The notes beneath the pieces are model-generated. The model was given only the letters and a program-made list of their open reading frames with translations. It did no database searches and was not told the origin of the DNA. Position numbers and translations under genes: made by a program. A stretch of DNA of 64,000 bases, from NCBI GenBank assembly GCA_947452995.1, contig CANGEV010000014.1, forward strand, positions 1 through 64,000, read 5' to 3'. Shown here one piece after another: positions 46,061-54,287 of this stretch. This stretch comes from Chitinophagales bacterium (GTDB lineage: Bacteria; Bacteroidota; Bacteroidia; Chitinophagales; CAIODY01). The first letter of the stretch is position 1. The number at the start of each line of letters is the position of its first letter.

Positions 46061-47308
46061 ATGCAAAAAAAGTATCAACATCCGGTCAGTAGCGAGATAT
46101 CACTCACCTATATTACGTCGAAGAAGCGACTAACGATCGTAGCTGCGCTTGGGGTTACGATTGGTATTGCTATCTACATTTTTTTGAATTCCATGATGAT
46201 GGGATTTAGTCGTTTTTCGGATAATATGATTTTCAAGAGCATTGCGGATGTACGTATTTATCGCGATGATGAAATCAGTAAGCCTCTGATTCCACAAGAA
46301 GAGAATGGACACTTGAATCTCCTAGCGAACCCAAACATTGTCCCTAACGATAAAACGATTGTCAATCCACATGCTATCATGGATTTACTACGTAAACAAG
46401 AGGGCGTAACAATGGTGAGTGCACAAGTAGCGAGTCCAGTATTTTATCATAAAGGAGAATCAGAATTCTCTGGTGCGACAATTGGCGTAAATATCGATGA
46501 GGCAGATCGCTTATTCGATCTTCAAAGTACGATGGTGGCGGGAAATCTGCACGACTTAAACACGACTACGAATGGCGTTATCATCGGTGTTGGCGTGGCA
46601 GAAAAATTAAGTGTGAAAGTAGGTGATAATATCAGTTTAACATCTCCAAAGAATGTCCCTAAGGTACTTCGCGTAGTAGGTCTTTTCAAGACAGCCAACG
46701 CTGCAGTCGATAAGTCGCGTTCTTATATGAATATTGCAACAGCGCAGCAAATACTTTTGAAAGGACCAGAATATGTGAGTGATATCAATGTGAAAATTGC
46801 AAACCACGATTTAGCGCCGAAATATGCAGCCAAGTTTTCAGTGATGACCGGTTATAAAGCAGAGGATTGGCAAACGGCGAATGCAACCTTCGTCTCCGCT
46901 AGTAAAATGCGTGCTGTGATTTTAGGGACTATTTCATTCACAGTATTGATTGTGGCTGCCTTCGGGATTTACAATATCTTAAGCATGACGATTAGTCAGA
47001 AAATGAATGACATCGCGATATTGAAAGCGATGGGCTTTAAAGGACGTGATGTAACGCGCATCTTTGTGCAGCAGGCATTAATCATCGGTGCTATCGGTGT
47101 TTTGTTCGGTTTAATTTTAGCGACGCTTCTGATCTATCGCATGTCGAAAGTATATCTCGGAGGCGATATCGGCTATTTCCCTATTCAATTTGAGTGGACT
47201 GTTTATTTACGCGGTGCAATCATTGGTATTTTAGTCACCTTCTTTGCAGGATTGATTCCCGCACGTAAAGCGGCAAACGTTGATCCAGTAAGTATTCTAA
47301 GAAAATAA
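46061..47308 (+). CDS. FtsX/MacB-type ABC permease
   Basis: 415 residues. First membrane helix near 23-42, a periplasmic MacB-like domain (about 45-285; TMVSAQVASPVFYH, GVIIGVGVAEKLSVKVGDNI), then three helices at the end: MRAVILGTISFTVLIVAAFGIYNILS with the FtsX pattern MNDIAILKAMGFKGRDVTRIFVQQA, a second (IIGAIGVLFGLILATLLIY), and a last GAIIGILVTFFAGLIPARKAANVDPVSILRK. Works as a dimer with the ATPase encoded next. Six bases after the adaptor gene. Confidence 0.9.
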   Translation: MQKKYQHPVSSEISLTYITSKKRLTIVAALGVTIGIAIYIFLNSMMMGFSRFSDNMIFKSIADVRIYRDDEISKPLIPQEENGHLNLLANPNIVPNDKTIVNPHAIMDLLRKQEGVTMVSAQVASPVFYHKGESEFSGATIGVNIDEADRLFDLQSTMVAGNLHDLNTTTNGVIIGVGVAEKLSVKVGDNISLTSPKNVPKVLRVVGLFKTANAAVDKSRSYMNIATAQQILLKGPEYVSDINVKIANHDLAPKYAAKFSVMTGYKAEDWQTANATFVSASKMRAVILGTISFTVLIVAAFGIYNILSMTISQKMNDIAILKAMGFKGRDVTRIFVQQALIIGAIGVLFGLILATLLIYRMSKVYLGGDIGYFPIQFEWTVYLRGAIIGILVTFFAGLIPARKAANVDPVSILRK

Positions 47309-47311
47309 CAC

Positions 47312-48004
47312 ATGGGAGAAATAATTTTAGAAACGAAAGGTGTTGGCAAATACTTCTACGAACCGGAGAAGTTTCGCGTTTTGGATGATATCAGTTTTGA
47401 TGTACGCCGTGGAGAATTTGTATCCTTGATCGGTAAGTCGGGCAGTGGAAAGTCGACTTTGCTATATATTCTATCCACTATGGATACGGAGTATGATGGG
47501 CGCTTAATCATCGACGGGCAAGACGTTACGGGGAAGAAGCAAAATGAGTTGGCCGATATCCGCAATGAAAAAATTGGTTTTGTTTTTCAGTTTCACTATT
47601 TGCTGCCGGAGTTCTCTTGTTTACGCAATGTCATGATTCCTGCGTTGAAGTTAGGTCGTTATAGCAAGGAAGAAATCGAAGCACGCGCATACGAAAAGTT
47701 GAAAGCACTCGATCTTGCAGATCAGGCCTTGAAGCCTGCTTCGAAGCTCTCAGGCGGACAACAACAGCGTGTGGCGATTGCACGAGCTTTGATTAACGAT
47801 CCGCTGATTATCATGGGTGATGAGCCGACCGGTAATTTGGACTCAAAAAATGCAAATATCGTTTTTGATACGTTTAAGGAGTTAGCGCATGTGTATGGTC
47901 AGACTATCGTAGCGGTAACACATGATATCGACTTCGCAAAAAGATCAGATCGCGTGATTGAATTATTAGATGGTAAAATATTAACGACGAACAAAACGTT
48001 TTAA
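47312..48004 (+). CDS. ABC ATPase of the LolD/MacB type
   Basis: 230 residues. Walker [10 protein letters not shown] (about 42-50), Q-loop [11 protein letters not shown], signature [16 protein letters not shown], Walker [16 protein letters not shown] and the [11 protein letters not shown]-loop. LolD/MacB-like ATPase that powers the FtsX-type permease in mechanotransmission rather than transport through the membrane. Starts 4 bases after the permease stop. Together with tolC and the adaptor it forms a MacAB-TolC-like exporter; the substrate may be a peptide, lipoprotein or small molecule. Confidence 0.95.
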   Translation: MGEIILETKGVGKYFYEPEKFRVLDDISFDVRRGEFVSLIGKSGSGKSTLLYILSTMDTEYDGRLIIDGQDVTGKKQNELADIRNEKIGFVFQFHYLLPEFSCLRNVMIPALKLGRYSKEEIEARAYEKLKALDLADQALKPASKLSGGQQQRVAIARALINDPLIIMGDEPTGNLDSKNANIVFDTFKELAHVYGQTIVAVTHDIDFAKRSDRVIELLDGKILTTNKTF

Positions 48005-48039
48005 AGCGTGCATATCCACGGCATTGTTTATTTTTGGGT

Positions 48040-49830
48040 ATGATTCGTCGATGGCTTTTGTCCTTTCTCTTTTTACTCCTTGTGCTTCCGTCATTAGCAC
48101 AGGTGCGTATTAAATGGCATGGCCTCTTCCCTATCGAAAATACGGGAGGCAAGCGATTACCGTATACGGCACTCGATTCTTCAGATGCAAGCAAGCAAGT
48201 ACTACAACAGTTCAAACGTTGGCAAGAAAAGGGTTATTTATTGGCGCAATGCGATTCTATTAAATATGCGAATAAAACAAAACTGTTCGATGTTTATTTT
48301 ACAACCGGAAAAGCATTTAGCTGGACGAAGGTCAAAATTTCAGATAAAGATAGATCTTGGCTACAAGGAGTGAATGCAGCCTTACCGATTGTAGAAAATA
48401 CGCGTATCCGACCGAAAGCGTTTAGCAACTTCAAAGAGGATGTTTTAACCTATGCAGAAAACCACGGTTATCCATTTGCACAGATTGGACTAGATAGTAT
48501 TTATATCGGAGACGGAACCTTGAGTGCACATTTAGATTTTCATACAGGTCCTTTTATCGTTTTAGACAGCATCATTCAAAGAGAAGCCGTACAAGTACAA
48601 TATCCCTTTTTGTATCGGTATTTAGGCTTACAAGCCAATAAGGCGTATGATGAATCTGCTATAAAAGCGGTGAATAATAATTTGAAGAATTTGAGCTTCG
48701 TTAAAGTAGCACAGCCCGCGGAAGTACTCTTCTTGGATGGACATAGTTTGTTATATGTTTCGCTACTACCGAAACAGTCGAATCGATTTAATTTCATCAT
48801 TGGTTTTGTGCCAGCTAATACTAGCACTGTCGGTGTTAGAAGCAATGTGCAATGGACGGGCGATGGGGAATTTCACTTGGAGAATATTAATAAATCAGCC
48901 AATGAATTTAATACGACGTTTAAGTTGAATCCAGATCAAACGAAGTTCTTACATGTCGACTATACGCATCCTTATCCCTTTAAATTGCGATTTGGATTGA
49001 AAGGTAGCTTAGATATAAATAAATATGATACCAGCAGTTTGAATGTTCTAACGCAAGCGGGTGTTATGCAATGGTATAAAGGGAATAATACGATACAATG
49101 GTATTATAAATCGTTTCGAACAATTCTTTTGAATGTAGATACCGTAGCAATTCTTGCTGCACATAAATTACCTGCGCAAATTGATGGTCGGACGCAGAGT
49201 ATCGGAGCGGAGATGAAATGGCGTACGACGGATAATTTAATTGCACCACATAAAGGCTGGGAAGCGCGATTAAACCTTAGCAGCGGCTTGCGTAAGGTGT
49301 TTTACAATAATCAGATCATTGCGTTAGATTATCATTATGATTCAATCAATAGCTTTCGAGCGATGTATGATACGTTGAATAAAAATCAGTGGATGGCTTC
49401 ATTACAATGCCAGGCAGCGGCGTATATTCCTTTTTCAGAACATCTTGTAATGAAGTTTGGTTTGAGAGCATCGAAGCGATGGGGAGTACAAGCATTCGAT
49501 AATGAAGTAGAGCGTATTGGTGGATTTAAAACCTTGAGAGGCTTTAACGAATTAACGTTCCCTCTTACTGGCTATAGCATTCAGACAGCTGAATTGCGTT
49601 ATATATTGGAAGGCAATTCATTCGTCTATCTGTTCATGGACCAGGCGTATACGGAGCTCTATACCTATACCCAACATGTCACGCAACATCCGCTCGGTTT
49701 CGGAGCGGGACTAGCCTTTGAAACGAAAGCAGGTATATTTCAGGTTTCCTATGCCTATGGTAAAACCGATCAAACGCCCGTGCAATGGCGTTCTGCGAAA
49801 ATACATTTTGGTTATTTGGTGCAGTTTTAA
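48040..49830 (+). CDS. Omp85-like outer-membrane barrel with POTRA-like domains
   Basis: 596 residues. Signal peptide MIRRWLLSFLFLLLVLPSLAQ; start at ATG 48040, since the longer frame begins with TTG at 48034 inside tatttttg. POTRA-like parts about 25-250 (GYLLAQCDSIKY, NFKEDVLTYAENHGYPFAQI, FIVLDSIIQREAVQVQYPFL, AVNNNLKNLSFVKVAQPAEV), then a barrel with the RIGGFKTLRGFNELTFP segment that holds the (V/L)RG(F/Y) motif of Omp85 proteins. Ends in aromatic KIHFGYLVQF, a barrel-sorting C-terminus. Resembles TamA/FhaC-style partners. Distance to the ATPase gene is 35 bases, so it is likely in the same transcript. Confidence 0.75.
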   Translation: MIRRWLLSFLFLLLVLPSLAQVRIKWHGLFPIENTGGKRLPYTALDSSDASKQVLQQFKRWQEKGYLLAQCDSIKYANKTKLFDVYFTTGKAFSWTKVKISDKDRSWLQGVNAALPIVENTRIRPKAFSNFKEDVLTYAENHGYPFAQIGLDSIYIGDGTLSAHLDFHTGPFIVLDSIIQREAVQVQYPFLYRYLGLQANKAYDESAIKAVNNNLKNLSFVKVAQPAEVLFLDGHSLLYVSLLPKQSNRFNFIIGFVPANTSTVGVRSNVQWTGDGEFHLENINKSANEFNTTFKLNPDQTKFLHVDYTHPYPFKLRFGLKGSLDINKYDTSSLNVLTQAGVMQWYKGNNTIQWYYKSFRTILLNVDTVAILAAHKLPAQIDGRTQSIGAEMKWRTTDNLIAPHKGWEARLNLSSGLRKVFYNNQIIALDYHYDSINSFRAMYDTLNKNQWMASLQCQAAAYIPFSEHLVMKFGLRASKRWGVQAFDNEVERIGGFKTLRGFNELTFPLTGYSIQTAELRYILEGNSFVYLFMDQAYTELYTYTQHVTQHPLGFGAGLAFETKAGIFQVSYAYGKTDQTPVQWRSAKIHFGYLVQF

Positions 49831-49857
49831 GGATGTAAATTTCTTCTTTCTGCCATG

Positions 49858-50047
49858 TTTCGTGTCTTCACGAAACGCACCAAATAATAATCGGAGTTCG
49901 ATTAGCTTCTAAATTGCTGTGGGAAGACTCAAAGCAAAAAGGAATCCTTTGCTAAATAAAAACTTCGAGTCTTTAGCCCTTTGTGTCTTCGAACACTTGT
50001 TCAAATAAAAATCGGAGTTCGATTACCATCGCAACCGCACTCCGATT
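49858..50047. repeat. Dispersed repeat family B with family A-type hairpin at its start
   Basis: tttcgtgtcttcacgaaacg (49858-49877) is the same hairpin as in repeat A. It is followed by the family B unit: aatcggagttcgattagc (about 49891), an aattgctgtgggaagactc core, ggaatcctttgctaaataaa, and a tgtcttcgaacact end. A terminal element at 50010-50047 has arms aatcggagt and actccgatt. The same units return at 55847-56150. No coding potential seen. Confidence 0.8.
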
Positions 50048-50094
50048 ATTCATTGTTCACTATTCACCTTTCACTATTAACTATTAATTATTCA

Positions 50095-52608
50095 TCAATC
50101 CTTAAACATATGCGCCCCTGGTGTCGGACCTTCATCAATTTCAATTTGACGATACATATTCAAATGAATACTCTCCACGCCGGGCTCTTCACTCAGTAAT
50201 TTGAAGTCCCTTAAAAATGCAGCATCGAGCAATGGTTTATAATAGCTAGCATGATAATAATTAGAAGCATAGCCTTCTGCCCGTACAGCTTCGAAATGAT
50301 GTTTCTTTATCAAAGCTTGGGCTGCCTCATTCCGCATATTATAATTTACCTGTACAAAAATACTATGATCAGCATACCAGCCATGCAGACTATCTTCTCC
50401 AATCATAAGCGATAAAGCACGCACAGAAGGCTCTTTCAATAAATTATTCACGGCATGAGCCACTCTAAGAGAGTCATACTGAATTGCAACTAAATGATAC
50501 GTAAAGCTGTGCCGCGAGCCTTCAATGCGCATGCGGAACATCGGATACTTCTTATTCAAACGCTCCCACTCCCGATTCAAAAACGTTTCAGCTGTAGCAT
50601 CCTTTTGCTTTTGCAAATATTCTGTGTTCCACAAAAGTGCATATTCTCCCTTACGAAATGGAATCGGTGTTTTTAAACCTCCCGTGTAATAATTAAATTG
50701 GCCCTCCTTCACCCATTGCAAATTAACCATGTGACGGTTAGACAATTTCTCAAAGCTAAATCGAAACTCCGCAGTTAAATCACTTCCATAGCTAAAACGA
50801 ATTGCACGTGCCGAAGAATCAATATAGGTATTAAACAGAGTTTGATTAAGCGCATACGGAAGCTTTACCCACTGTGAACGCCCATCAATAGAATGTTTGA
50901 GGATTTCTACTTTTAACAGTTCCTTGTTTTTTAAATCAACTTGCGTCGCGCCAACTTTATCATACAAAAACATAAACTGCAACAGCTTATCATATTGCAC
51001 ATTCTGCTGTTCGGCTTGCGTTTGATTCGAATACTGATAATAAATCCACTGCCCTACTTTGCGTCCATTACTTCGTAATAGTTTTCCATAGCTCACTCCA
51101 CGCCCCTTCTCATCAACATACAAACGCATCAAACTAAGTGAATCCGCTTCATACATTTCATAGTACGCTATTCGACTATTAGTTGAATCGTAACGCTTCG
51201 TATTGGCACCGGCCACATAAAATTCATAAGTGAGCGACTGCCCATAATCCGAAGCCGTTTTTAAATAGAGATGTCGATCTACTTTGTAAATACCATTTGG
51301 ATTGACCGCCACTTGATCATTATATGTAAGGTAATTTGTTTCATGTGCAGCCCAGCGCTTCCCTAGTAAAAAGGCCTTCTGTTCGGCACTTCGCAGTTCT
51401 TCTAACACGACGGCTTCATTACAATGATTGGTAATAGGAAAGCTGTCACGGACCGAAACATAATAAGCATTCGTACCTGTCGGACATTGAACAGGCAGTA
51501 AAAAATAATTTTGTTGTAGCAATACACAATTCTTTCCGGCAAGCGGATGCTGAACAGGCGGTGGTGGTGGCTTGCGTTCTACTGTATGACGATAAGGGCG
51601 CCATGCATTATCATGTAAACTATAGAAATCAATATACTTGTTTTGCGCATCCTCACTTATCCAATAACGAATTGGGATGGAATCCGTCAGCATGACATTT
51701 GCATAATCACTCATCAGTGCATTTCTGGTATACGCCTGTTTTAGGCTATCCCACAGCCAATAGTCGTGATGTATCTCTGGAAAATACTCTTTACCATGAT
51801 ACTCCTCTCCGGTGAGGATCACCAAATCAGAAATAGCAGGAACGGGGCGACGCGCCATTGCATTTCGTTCCATCACGGACTCTTTCAAATGCGTTGCATA
51901 GAAATAATGTCGCTTCGAAGGTTTAATGGTTTGAACGATTTGTAAGGATTCAAAGTCGATCACCTCAATTCTATCTACAGTAATTTTTGTATCGATAGAT
52001 CTCGATCCAGCCAAGGTATCATAGTAATATCGATAAATCAAACGTCTAAGGGGCGTTGTAAGTGGCGTTGATAGATTTGGCTTTTGCAAGTTGACATCTA
52101 TCGCATGAAATTTCTTTCCATTTACTTGCTTCAACTGCTTCACATATCGACGTTCACTTTTGCTGTCGAAGAGATGATTCTGACAAACATTCAGACTACG
52201 ATTCAGATCAAGACGTACACGAATCGTTTGTCCTTTAAAACTTAATTTGGCAATATAGACAGGCGCTTTGTGCGCAGGCAGATGTGAATTTATTACTATA
52301 TAATAGTTTTCTCCAATATCCGCTATTACTCTTCCCTCTTGATTGAACGCAAATTCTAGCGGCACGTCCTGCAGTACGGCAGATTCGTATTCATGTACCC
52401 CAGATAAGACTTTCCTCGTATAGGCTTTGTCGTTTTGGTCGACCAAGGTGATGCGTAAATTTTTAACGACAGCCGTATCCTCTTCGAGATGTGGATGAAT
52501 AACAAAAACATATAAAAAGTCTTGATCGCCACAGACCTGCGCATGCAGACTGCCGGAGAACGCAAGAAAAAGTAGGATCGAACTAAAAACAAGTAAGAAA
52601 CGTGACAT
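50095..52608 (-). CDS. Large secreted protein of unknown function
   Basis: 837 residues. Signal peptide (1-24, SGSLHAQ), no membrane helices. The family was not recognised. Visible elements: beta-rich N-terminal half with a short Cys pair (VCGDQDF, LNVCQNHLF), a mid region with a MORN/YwqK-like motif (YVDEKGRGVSYGKLLRSNGRKVGQWIYYQY, about 490-520), and a C-terminal part with the phrase SGEDSLHGWYADHSIFVQV-like alternating strands. No T9SS tail, so probably periplasmic or exported by another way. Divergent from the nucleoside phosphorylase gene; 3' end is in AT-rich repeats. Confidence 0.7.
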   Translation of the reverse strand: MSRFLLVFSSILLFLAFSGSLHAQVCGDQDFLYVFVIHPHLEEDTAVVKNLRITLVDQNDKAYTRKVLSGVHEYESAVLQDVPLEFAFNQEGRVIADIGENYYIVINSHLPAHKAPVYIAKLSFKGQTIRVRLDLNRSLNVCQNHLFDSKSERRYVKQLKQVNGKKFHAIDVNLQKPNLSTPLTTPLRRLIYRYYYDTLAGSRSIDTKITVDRIEVIDFESLQIVQTIKPSKRHYFYATHLKESVMERNAMARRPVPAISDLVILTGEEYHGKEYFPEIHHDYWLWDSLKQAYTRNALMSDYANVMLTDSIPIRYWISEDAQNKYIDFYSLHDNAWRPYRHTVERKPPPPPVQHPLAGKNCVLLQQNYFLLPVQCPTGTNAYYVSVRDSFPITNHCNEAVVLEELRSAEQKAFLLGKRWAAHETNYLTYNDQVAVNPNGIYKVDRHLYLKTASDYGQSLTYEFYVAGANTKRYDSTNSRIAYYEMYEADSLSLMRLYVDEKGRGVSYGKLLRSNGRKVGQWIYYQYSNQTQAEQQNVQYDKLLQFMFLYDKVGATQVDLKNKELLKVEILKHSIDGRSQWVKLPYALNQTLFNTYIDSSARAIRFSYGSDLTAEFRFSFEKLSNRHMVNLQWVKEGQFNYYTGGLKTPIPFRKGEYALLWNTEYLQKQKDATAETFLNREWERLNKKYPMFRMRIEGSRHSFTYHLVAIQYDSLRVAHAVNNLLKEPSVRALSLMIGEDSLHGWYADHSIFVQVNYNMRNEAAQALIKKHHFEAVRAEGYASNYYHASYYKPLLDAAFLRDFKLLSEEPGVESIHLNMYRQIEIDEGPTPGAHMFKD

Positions 52609-52707
52609 AGAATAAAGATGCGAAAAAGAAAGAATTTCACACCAAGTGCGTATAAATTTTTAAGCACGCCCTTTGATTAGTATCTTTAAATTTACAAAAA
52701 ACAGAAC

Positions 52708-53532
52708 ATGGAATTATTAGTTCAGATAGAAGAAACAAAACAATACATTTTAGAAAATACGCAAGGCTTTTTACCCGAAGTGGGGATTATTTTAGGAACA
52801 GGCTTAGGTGGCTTGGTGAAAGACATCGACATAAAATACAGTTTAGACTACACGTTGATACCGCATTTTCCGGTATCAACCGTAGAGAGTCATAGTGGTC
52901 GATTGATTTTCGGTTATTTGGAAGGCAAGCGCGTGATAGCGATGAGTGGTCGTTTTCATTATTATGAAGGATATACGATGCAGCAGGTTACCTTTCCGGT
53001 GCGTGTGATGAAAGCCTTGGGGATTGCGCGTTTGTTGATTTCGAATGCGAGTGGTGGTTTGAAGCCCGATGAGCAGCAGGTGGGTGATTTGATGATTTTG
53101 AATGATCACATCAATTTACTACCGGAGCATCCTTTGCGTGGAAAGAATGAAGCGAGCTTAGGACCGCGTTTTCCGGATATGATATTTACATACGATCAAG
53201 CGATGATCAAGAGCGGGATGGAGATAGCGCAGGCAGAAGGGATTCGTTGTCATGCGGGCGTATATGCGGCGGTACAGGGTCCTTGTTTAGAGACGCCAGC
53301 GGAGTATCGTTGGTTGAAGATTATCGGTGCGGATGTTGTGGGGATGAGTACAGTACCGGAGGCGATTGTGGCGCATCACATGTCATTGCCAGTGTTTGCG
53401 ATTAGTGTGATCACCGATTTAGGTAACGTCGCGGATCCACACGAGGTGAGTATCGAAGACGTGATCAGGGCTGCTACTATTGCGGAGCCGAAGATGACGA
53501 GGGTTATAAAACGGTTAATAGGGAAAGGTTAA
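52708..53532 (+). CDS. punA: Purine nucleoside phosphorylase
   Basis: 274 residues. VGIILGTGLGGLVKDI (phosphate loop), VESHSGRLIFGYLEGKRV, GRFHYYEGYTMQQVTFPVRV, LLISNASGGL, MILNDHINL, GVYAAVQGPCLETPAEYRWLKIIGADVVGMSTVPEAIVAHH and VITDLG match the trimeric PNP family, with the purine-site Glu in the LETPAEYR segment. It splits inosine/guanosine with phosphate. The last codons (RLIGKG, stop at 53530) are already inside a purine-rich tandem tract. The bases tatcttta at 52681 are one off the -7 consensus. Confidence 0.95.
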   Translation: MELLVQIEETKQYILENTQGFLPEVGIILGTGLGGLVKDIDIKYSLDYTLIPHFPVSTVESHSGRLIFGYLEGKRVIAMSGRFHYYEGYTMQQVTFPVRVMKALGIARLLISNASGGLKPDEQQVGDLMILNDHINLLPEHPLRGKNEASLGPRFPDMIFTYDQAMIKSGMEIAQAEGIRCHAGVYAAVQGPCLETPAEYRWLKIIGADVVGMSTVPEAIVAHHMSLPVFAISVITDLGNVADPHEVSIEDVIRAATIAEPKMTRVIKRLIGKG

Positions 53533-53630
53533 AGGGGAAAAGTTAAAAGGGAAAAGTTAAAGGGGAAAAGGGAAAAAAGTTAAAAGTTAAAAGGGAAAGG
53601 GGAAAAGGGAAAGGTTAAAAGGGAAAAAGG
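53521..53630. repeat. Purine-rich tandem tract after the nucleoside phosphorylase gene
   Basis: About 110 bases of ggttaaa/ggggaaaa/gggaaaagttaaa variants on the plus strand, starting in the last codons of the upstream gene. Same type as the tract at 33158-33333 but read on the opposite strand there, in both cases purine-rich on the coding strand and beginning at the stop codon. Confidence 0.85.
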
Positions 53631-53679
53631 AATTATCATTCACCATTCACTCCCGATTGCATCGGGATCACCCTTCACC

Positions 53680-53758
53680 CCAATGTCCTGGTTCGTGTCC
53701 TCACGAAACAGAATAATACCAATGTCCTGGTTCGTGTCCTCACGAAACAGAATAATAC
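53680..53758. repeat. Two direct copies of a 39-bp hairpin unit
   Basis: The unit ccaatgtcctggttcgtgt...aataatac occurs twice (53680-53718 and 53719-53758) with a 39-base period; its middle is the cgtg-tcct-cacgaaac hairpin of families A and B with one mismatch. Two tandem copies only, so not a CRISPR array. Upstream at 53652-53667 is a cccgat/atcggg hairpin. Confidence 0.8.
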
Positions 53759-53759
53759 G

Positions 53760-53892
53760 AAACAGAATTTGGTTGACGCAATAATTCCGACTTCTCTGCG
53801 TTATATAATACAAGGTTTTAAGAAAGTAAAAACACCTTCAATCATTTGCGTGGTTAAAAATAAAAAAAGTTCTAAATATTGATATTTACCCC
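53760..53892. other. Gene-poor stretch before hipB
   Basis: AT-rich, no convincing gene. It contains the extra acgaaacagaat fragment and leads to the hipB promoter region. Confidence 0.4.
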
Positions 53893-53900
53893 TAAATTTG
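53893..53900 (+). promoter_or_regulatory. -7 promoter box of hipBA
   Basis: taaatttg matches TAnnTTTG, 37 bases before the HipB ATG. Confidence 0.5.
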
Positions 53901-53917
53901 TATCATATTTCATACAA
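53898..53917. promoter_or_regulatory. Candidate HipB operator
   Basis: Inverted repeat ttgtat-N8-atacaa overlapping the -7 box. E. coli HipB binds tatcc-N8-ggata, with the same 8-base spacing. A second palindromic atac-N8-gtat element lies at about 53951-53966, just inside the HipB reading frame. Binding by this HipB is inferred, not shown. Confidence 0.45.
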
Positions 53918-53937
53918 TAAGACAAAATTATAGTGTT

Positions 53938-54285
53938 ATGAATGATTTATCATACAATATTTGGTATTCTATGAGCGATAAAGCGCTTTCAGAACATATT
54001 GGTCGTTTTATCAAAGCAAAACGAATAGAGCAAAACAGAACACAAGAGGCGCTTGCTCATGCAGCAGGCATCAGTCGTTCTACATTGAGTCTTTTAGAGA
54101 AAGGTGAAACAGTGACGCTTGCGACATTGCTTCAAGTCTTGCGCGTAATTGAACAGCTAAACGTGTTGGAAGTATTTTCACTACAGCCGCTTATTAGTCC
54201 GATGCAATTGGCAAAAGCATCCCTAAAAAAACGAAAAAGAGCTAGCGGGAATGATCATACATCTTCCACAAAATCAGATTGGTAA
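53938..54285 (+). CDS. hipB: HipB-like helix-turn-helix antitoxin/repressor
   Basis: 115 residues. XRE-type HTH: LSEHIGRFIKAKRIEQNRTQEALAHAAGISRSTLSLLEKGETVTLATLLQVLRVI. Basic tail KKRKRASG. It is followed directly by hipA (2-base gap), the usual antitoxin-toxin order, and likely represses its own promoter. The ATG at 53938 gives 11 residues before MSDKALSEH; homologs often start at the second Met (53971), in which case the second palindrome would lie in the leader. Context of repeats on both sides suggests a mobile history. Confidence 0.8.
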   Translation: MNDLSYNIWYSMSDKALSEHIGRFIKAKRIEQNRTQEALAHAAGISRSTLSLLEKGETVTLATLLQVLRVIEQLNVLEVFSLQPLISPMQLAKASLKKRKRASGNDHTSSTKSDW

Positions 54286-54287
54286 AA

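Noticed and set aside
53680-53758. CRISPR-like direct repeats
   Set aside because: Only two copies, directly adjacent without spacers, and the unit contains the family A hairpin; no cas genes.
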